Of a DNA stretch of 35,856 nucleotides, positions 32,479 to 35,856 are shown piece after piece. The DNA is from JAAELZ01 sp047639475 (GTDB lineage Bacteria > Pseudomonadota > Gammaproteobacteria > Arenicellales > Poriferihabitantaceae): contig JBLIOD010000026.1 in NCBI GenBank assembly GCA_047639475.1, forward strand, positions 1 to 35,856, written 5' to 3'. The translations under genes and the position numbers were made by a program. The notes beneath the pieces are model-generated. The model was given only the letters and a program-made list of their open reading frames with translations. It made no database searches and was not told the origin of the DNA. Numbering within the stretch: position 1 is the stretch's first letter; each line of letters begins with the position of its first letter.

Positions 32479-33294
32479 ATGGTCAATTTATCCGCGCAGT
32501 CAACTCTGGTAGTTGAGGGTGCATCACGCTTCGATGTGCGACGTGCAAATCGTTTGATGGATGCGTCATTATGTGCGTGGCTAAGCCGCATTCAATACTT
32601 TGAAGAAATTGATTCTACCAATCAAGAGTTATTGCGCCGAACAGATTCAATTCATGGACGAGTTTGCGTGGCTGATAAGCAAACACATGGTCGCGGCCGA
32701 ATGGGTAGAGAGTGGCAGGGAGCACAATCTCCTAATATTGCCCTGTCAATCGGTTGGCAGTCTAGTGTCGAGCTCGGTTCGGCGCTGAGCCTGGTAGTGG
32801 GAGTGGCAGTTGCCGAAACGCTAGGTGCTTTTGGTGTGACCAACGTGGGACTTAAATGGCCTAACGACATTTTGGTTGATCAACAAAAGCTCGGGGGGAT
32901 ACTAATTGAGGCAGTTAACCAAGGCGATAGCAGGCGGTATGTGATTGGCGTTGGAATAAACTTACAGTTGTCTGAAAGTGAGTCCGAAAGAATTGATCAA
33001 GCTTGGACTGACTTAAAGCGTTTAGGTGTCACAGTTGATAGGACTGATTTGGTTGGTCGCTTAGTTGATTCTGTGGCCACTGCGATTACGCTCTACTCTG
33101 AAGAAAAAATGGAGCCATTTCGTGATAAGTGGCATGCGCTGCATGTGTTTGATGGCAAGTGGGTGAAATTTGTGCACGGCGATGAGACTGGTAAGGGTAA
33201 AGTGCTGGGGGTGAATGATGATGGCGTGCTGTTGATGCAGGTAGGTGATCAACAGCGGTCATTCGTCGCGGGTGAAATTAAAATGGCGTTTTAA
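32479..33294 (+). CDS. birA: Biotin-[acetyl-CoA-carboxylase] ligase, no DNA-binding domain
   Basis: Attaches biotin to the biotin carboxyl carrier protein via biotinyl-AMP. The 271-residue protein lacks the N-terminal winged helix of E. coli BirA, so it cannot be the biotin-operon repressor (group I ligase). IDSTNQELLRR and the loop GRGRMGREWQ with KWPNDILVDQQKLGGILIEA are the biotin- and ATP-binding motifs; GVGINL follows. A C-terminal domain of about 45 residues (WVKFVHGDETGKGKVLGVND) is typical. Residues before the catalytic core (about 1-37) are unconserved, so the ATG at 32479 may not be the true start. The stop is one base before coaX. Confidence 0.93.
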   Translation: MVNLSAQSTLVVEGASRFDVRRANRLMDASLCAWLSRIQYFEEIDSTNQELLRRTDSIHGRVCVADKQTHGRGRMGREWQGAQSPNIALSIGWQSSVELGSALSLVVGVAVAETLGAFGVTNVGLKWPNDILVDQQKLGGILIEAVNQGDSRRYVIGVGINLQLSESESERIDQAWTDLKRLGVTVDRTDLVGRLVDSVATAITLYSEEKMEPFRDKWHALHVFDGKWVKFVHGDETGKGKVLGVNDDGVLLMQVGDQQRSFVAGEIKMAF

Positions 33295-33295
33295 A

Positions 33296-34039
33296 ATGCA
33301 GCTATTGATTGATATCGGTAACAGCCGTTTTAAATGGCGAAATAATTCAGGCACTTTCGAGGGGGCGCTGGTCCACGGTGAGCAGTCTTTGTCCGCATAT
33401 CTAGATGAGTATTGGTCAGGGCTTGAAAAAGTTGGGTCATGTTGGGGGTGTTCAGTGGCTAACAGTGACGCGCGCCGTGAGTTAGATGAGTGGTGTCAGA
33501 ATAACTTTGGCTTTGCAGTAACTTGGGTTCAGTCGAAAAGCAGAGAGCTGGGCGTAATTAATCATTATAACGAGCCTGCAACCTTGGGCTGTGATCGCTG
33601 GGTGGCTTTAGTTAGTGCCAAGCATAAATACCCCAATAAGCCTTTATGTGTGGTTGATGCAGGTACGGCCATCACGGTTGACGCTTTATCTGCGGCAGGT
33701 GACTTTTTAGGGGGAACTATTATTCCAGGAAGGAAACTAATGCAGAGGGCTTTAGGGCATAATACTGCCCGTCTGCCGCATAGCATCGAAGCGACAGGCC
33801 TGGTGCTTGACGTGCAGGCAAAGTCCACTGGGCAAGCCATATATACCGGAATAGAATTGACTTTGCAGGCGGGTGTTACCCGTATAATTCAAGAACATCT
33901 CACTAAATACCAGCGTAAGATGAAAATTATTGTAACAGGCGGTGACGCAGAGTCTTTACAGTTGCCCTATGTGGGTATTAAGCATGAGCCTGATTTGGTG
34001 TTTGATGGCTTAAAGTTGATTGCCAGTAGAGCGGATTAA
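33296..34039 (+). CDS. coaX: Type III pantothenate kinase
   Basis: Phosphorylates pantothenate, the first step of CoA synthesis. The 247-residue protein starts MQLLIDIGNSRFKWRNNSG (ATG 33296, one base after the birA stop). CDRWVALVSAK, VVDAGTAITVDAL and GGTIIPGRKLMQRAL are the ASKHA-fold motifs of CoaX, including the phosphate-binding DIGN and the catalytic Asp in VDAGT. Pairing with birA is a common arrangement in gammaproteobacteria. Confidence 0.95.
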   Translation: MQLLIDIGNSRFKWRNNSGTFEGALVHGEQSLSAYLDEYWSGLEKVGSCWGCSVANSDARRELDEWCQNNFGFAVTWVQSKSRELGVINHYNEPATLGCDRWVALVSAKHKYPNKPLCVVDAGTAITVDALSAAGDFLGGTIIPGRKLMQRALGHNTARLPHSIEATGLVLDVQAKSTGQAIYTGIELTLQAGVTRIIQEHLTKYQRKMKIIVTGGDAESLQLPYVGIKHEPDLVFDGLKLIASRAD

Positions 34040-34041
34040 TT

Positions 34042-34929
34042 ATGAAGTGGTTAGCAGTGTTGCTGGTGTTGGTAAATGTAGGTTCCTATTTTTGGATCCA
34101 GCGGGAGGAATCTATTGAGGTGGAAGTTGATCTCAATAAGTTCGAAGGTATTAATTTGCCTCAAATGTCATTGAAAGCCAGCAAAGCCCAACCAATGAAA
34201 GGACAGAGCGTCGAAGACGAATCAATAACGCGGATAGATCTGACTCAAGAAGCACCTAAAGAATTAACATTTGTGGCTGAAAAGCCCAAAATAAATGCCG
34301 AGCCAGTGTTAGAGCCTAAGCGCGAGCCGTTACCAAACGCTAGCATAGATTTCGATTCATTGGAGTTGTTTCAGTTGCCCGCGGTTAATGTTCAGTCCGC
34401 TCAGCATGTGGCAGAGCAGCTTGAAGTGGATAATATTCAGGGTGAATTGAAAAATATAACATCGAAGTTGGCAAGGTTTTGTTATCGAATAGGACCCTAC
34501 CTTTCTAGTGGCGCGTTAAATTATGCTGTTTCAGTGATTGCAGCAAATACGATTAGCTATGTTGTGCCAAAAGTAGCTACTGAAAGGAGCATTAAAGCGG
34601 CGAGGGTTTATCTAGGGCCATATGATGGTCAAGAAGCGGTCGACCAGATGCGTGCTAAATTGAAAGAGAAACGAGTCGAGCATTATGTTCTTAATAGTGA
34701 CTCAAAACGGATCTTGCAGTTAGGCTATTTTTCTGGAATAAAGCGTGGAGAGAATTATCAAAGTAGGCTACGAAAAAAAGGTTTTTACGCCAAACTCGAA
34801 AAGATCTACCAAGAGAGGCTAGGAGATACTTGGATTCACTTCGAGATAAACGCCGAAGCCAGGTTAAAGGAGTTAGACGAGTTGAAACTATATCGTGCGG
34901 CAAGCGTAGAGAGGCGAAACTGCAACTAA
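34042..34929 (+). CDS. SPOR-domain-like membrane-anchored protein
   Basis: A 295-residue protein that starts with one hydrophobic segment (MKWLAVLLVLVNVGSYFWIQ), then an acidic/low-complexity linker to about residue 145, and ends in a globular part: CYRIGPYLSSGALNYAVSVI, then AARVYLGPYDGQEAVDQMRA, RKKGFYAKLEKIYQERLGDT. This resembles the SPOR-like protein usually found after coaX in gammaproteobacteria, which may bind denuded peptidoglycan. The start follows coaX by 2 nt, so it is part of the birA-coaX operon. It lacks a clear full SPOR signature, so the call is tentative. Confidence 0.65.
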   Translation: MKWLAVLLVLVNVGSYFWIQREESIEVEVDLNKFEGINLPQMSLKASKAQPMKGQSVEDESITRIDLTQEAPKELTFVAEKPKINAEPVLEPKREPLPNASIDFDSLELFQLPAVNVQSAQHVAEQLEVDNIQGELKNITSKLARFCYRIGPYLSSGALNYAVSVIAANTISYVVPKVATERSIKAARVYLGPYDGQEAVDQMRAKLKEKRVEHYVLNSDSKRILQLGYFSGIKRGENYQSRLRKKGFYAKLEKIYQERLGDTWIHFEINAEARLKELDELKLYRAASVERRNCN

Positions 34930-35085
34930 TATCTGTTGGTTGTATCGCCAGCTAAGCACTGACTAAGGAAGAGTTAAAGGTTATTAGTCCGTCGCGTTAT
35001 ATTGCTGATTTCTAACGTAATTTAGCGTATACGTTTCCTTCGATGATGGCGCTACAAAAAAAACTAAAAATAACTGCAATATTCG

Positions 35086-35114
35086 TTGCCAATGAGTCTA
35101 CGTTTGCATACAAT
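35086..35114 (+). promoter_or_regulatory. Promoter of the tRNA-tuf operon
   Basis: TTGCCA (35086-35091) and TACAAT (35109-35114) have exactly 17 bp between them, followed by a GC-rich discriminator CGCGCACC. Such discriminators mark promoters repressed during the stringent response. The first tRNA begins about 41 nt downstream of the -10 box. A/T-rich tracts at 35055-35070 may act as an UP element. Confidence 0.7.
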
Positions 35115-35155
35115 CGCGCACCCGATTTTCATCCTAGAAAATTGTTAGTCGAGAG

Positions 35156-35231
35156 GCCCGAATAGCTCAGTTGGCAGAGCAGCTGATTTGTAATCAGCAG
35201 GTCGTTGGTTCGAATCCGACTTCGGGCTCCA
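35156..35231 (+). tRNA. tRNA-Thr(UGU)
   Basis: A 76-nt cloverleaf with acceptor GCCCGAA/TTCGGGC, discriminator T and CCA encoded. Anticodon stem GCTGA/TCAGC holds loop TTTGTAA, so the anticodon is UGU. It is the first tRNA of the block upstream of tuf, matching the thrU position in E. coli. Confidence 0.97.
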
Positions 35232-35383
35232 AATTTCTAGGAAGAAAGTTAGGGTTGCAGTCCATGCAGTAGTTTTGTAAGGGCGGTGGGTAAGTGAAGC
35301 GATTGAGTTTTTTTAATGGCGACACTTCGTAGTCTTAATTGACATTTAGCAGTGATTTGATGAGAATCCCGTGCTTTATTTTT

Positions 35384-35468
35384 GGAGGGGTTCCCGAGCG
35401 GCCAAAGGGGGCAGACTGTAAATCTGCTGGCTCAGCCTTCGGAGGTTCGAATCCTCCCCCCTCCACCA
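35384..35468 (+). tRNA. tRNA-Tyr(GUA)
   Basis: An 85-nt class II tRNA with acceptor GGAGGGG/CCCCTCC, encoded CCA, a long variable arm, and anticodon loop CTGTAAA (GUA). It follows tRNA-Thr(UGU), as tyrU does in E. coli, though after a longer spacer (about 150 nt). Confidence 0.97.
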
Positions 35469-35469
35469 T

Positions 35470-35543
35470 GCGAGTGTAGTTCAACGGTAGAACTTCAGCC
35501 TTCCAAGCTGATAGTGTGGGTTCGATTCCCATCACTCGCTCCA
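35470..35543 (+). tRNA. tRNA-Gly(UCC)
   Basis: A 74-nt tRNA with acceptor GCGAGTG/CACTCGC and CCA, anticodon stem TCAGC/GCTGA and loop CTTCCAA (UCC). It begins one base after tRNA-Tyr, so processing must cut between directly joined tRNAs. Confidence 0.97.
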
Positions 35544-35589
35544 TTTTATGTATAAGTTTGGTGCTGTTTGGCCGAATAAAAATACTGAA

Positions 35590-35665
<76 letters not shown>

Positions 35666-35728
35666 TTTTGGTGTGCGTATTTTTTTAGTTGTTGTTGCTG
35701 TTTAATTAAACTAGGTGAGGTTTATATC

Positions 35729-35856
35729 GTGTCTAAGGAAAAATTTGAAAGAAACAAACCACACGTGAATGTTGGAACGATAGGTCACGTGGATCATGGT
35801 AAAACGACGCTAACAGCGGCGTTAACTAACGTATTGGCAAAAGAGTTCGGCGGAGA
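35729..35856 (+). CDS. tuf: Elongation factor Tu (5' part; continues past window)
   Basis: The first 42 codons of EF-Tu, which delivers aminoacyl-tRNA to the ribosome. The start is GTG at 35729 (MSKEKFERNKPHVNVGTIGH) with the ribosome-binding sequence AGGTGAGG eight bases upstream. The GTPase P-loop GHVDHGKTTLTAAL follows. Position just after the four tRNAs corresponds to tufB in E. coli. The rest of the gene is outside the window. Confidence 0.97.
   Translation, partial: MSKEKFERNKPHVNVGTIGHVDHGKTTLTAALTNVLAKEFGG

Noticed and set aside
32479..33294. Biotin-operon repressor role for BirA
   Set aside because: The protein lacks the N-terminal winged helix-turn-helix needed for DNA binding.

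Overview
The window reads as a chromosomal segment of a gammaproteobacterium, probably free-living and aquatic. The grounds are the rsmG-parA-parB-atpIBEFHAGDC order, the tRNA-Thr/Tyr/Gly/Thr-tuf block laid out as in Escherichia coli, a birA-coaX-SPOR cluster, and protein sequences close to gammaproteobacterial families. I cannot name the genus. No plasmid, prophage, CRISPR array or intact mobile element is visible.

Layout. 1-6.6 kb: the 3' part of a cyanophycin synthetase gene, a TlpA-like thioredoxin gene broken by one in-frame stop, cca (minus), and a lipoprotein aminopeptidase overlapping an EamA/DMT transporter. 6.6-7.8 kb: a decay zone with a gene stub, a badly damaged IS5-type transposase and a hairpin-rich stretch that may encode an unassigned structured RNA. 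7.8-9.6 kb: nadA and plsY (minus), then a long imperfect palindrome. 9.9-20.4 kb: one dense plus-strand block, folB-folK-rsmG-parA-parB (all overlapping by 1-8 nt), then a strong sigma70-type promoter and the complete nine-gene F1Fo ATP synthase operon, ending in a terminator that begins inside atpC. 20.4-27.1 kb: an SlyD-like FKBP isomerase, a decayed membrane-protein gene, and a polyamine-type ABC transporter operon (Tat-exported binding protein, ATPase, two permeases) followed by a cobalamin-independent methionine-synthase catalytic domain. 27.1-31.2 kb: a frameshifted LEA-type-2 lipoprotein gene, a glyoxalase-I-like gene, an IlvD/Edd-type dehydratase, and a DUF1566-like Tat-exported protein gene with an in-frame amber codon. 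31.2-35.9 kb: ispG (minus), birA-coaX-SPOR protein, and four tRNAs leading into tuf, which runs off the window.

How it fits together. Most of the window is housekeeping: folate, NAD, biotin, CoA and isoprenoid cofactor supply, phospholipid synthesis, chromosome partition, energy conversion, tRNA maturation and translation. The accessory content is the cyanophycin synthetase, the polyamine-type importer with its methionine-synthase-like neighbour, and the dehydratase.

The most striking signal is not a new intact system. Nearly every large gap between genes holds a recently broken gene: three genes interrupted by single in-frame stops (one each of TAA, TGA and TAG), one with two frame breaks at a short tandem duplication and a one-base loss, and one eroded transposase. 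The other notable items are the hairpin-rich region at about 7480-7800, a permease with an added transmembrane segment and a repeated tail motif, and two hairpins between the binding-protein and ATPase genes of the transporter operon.
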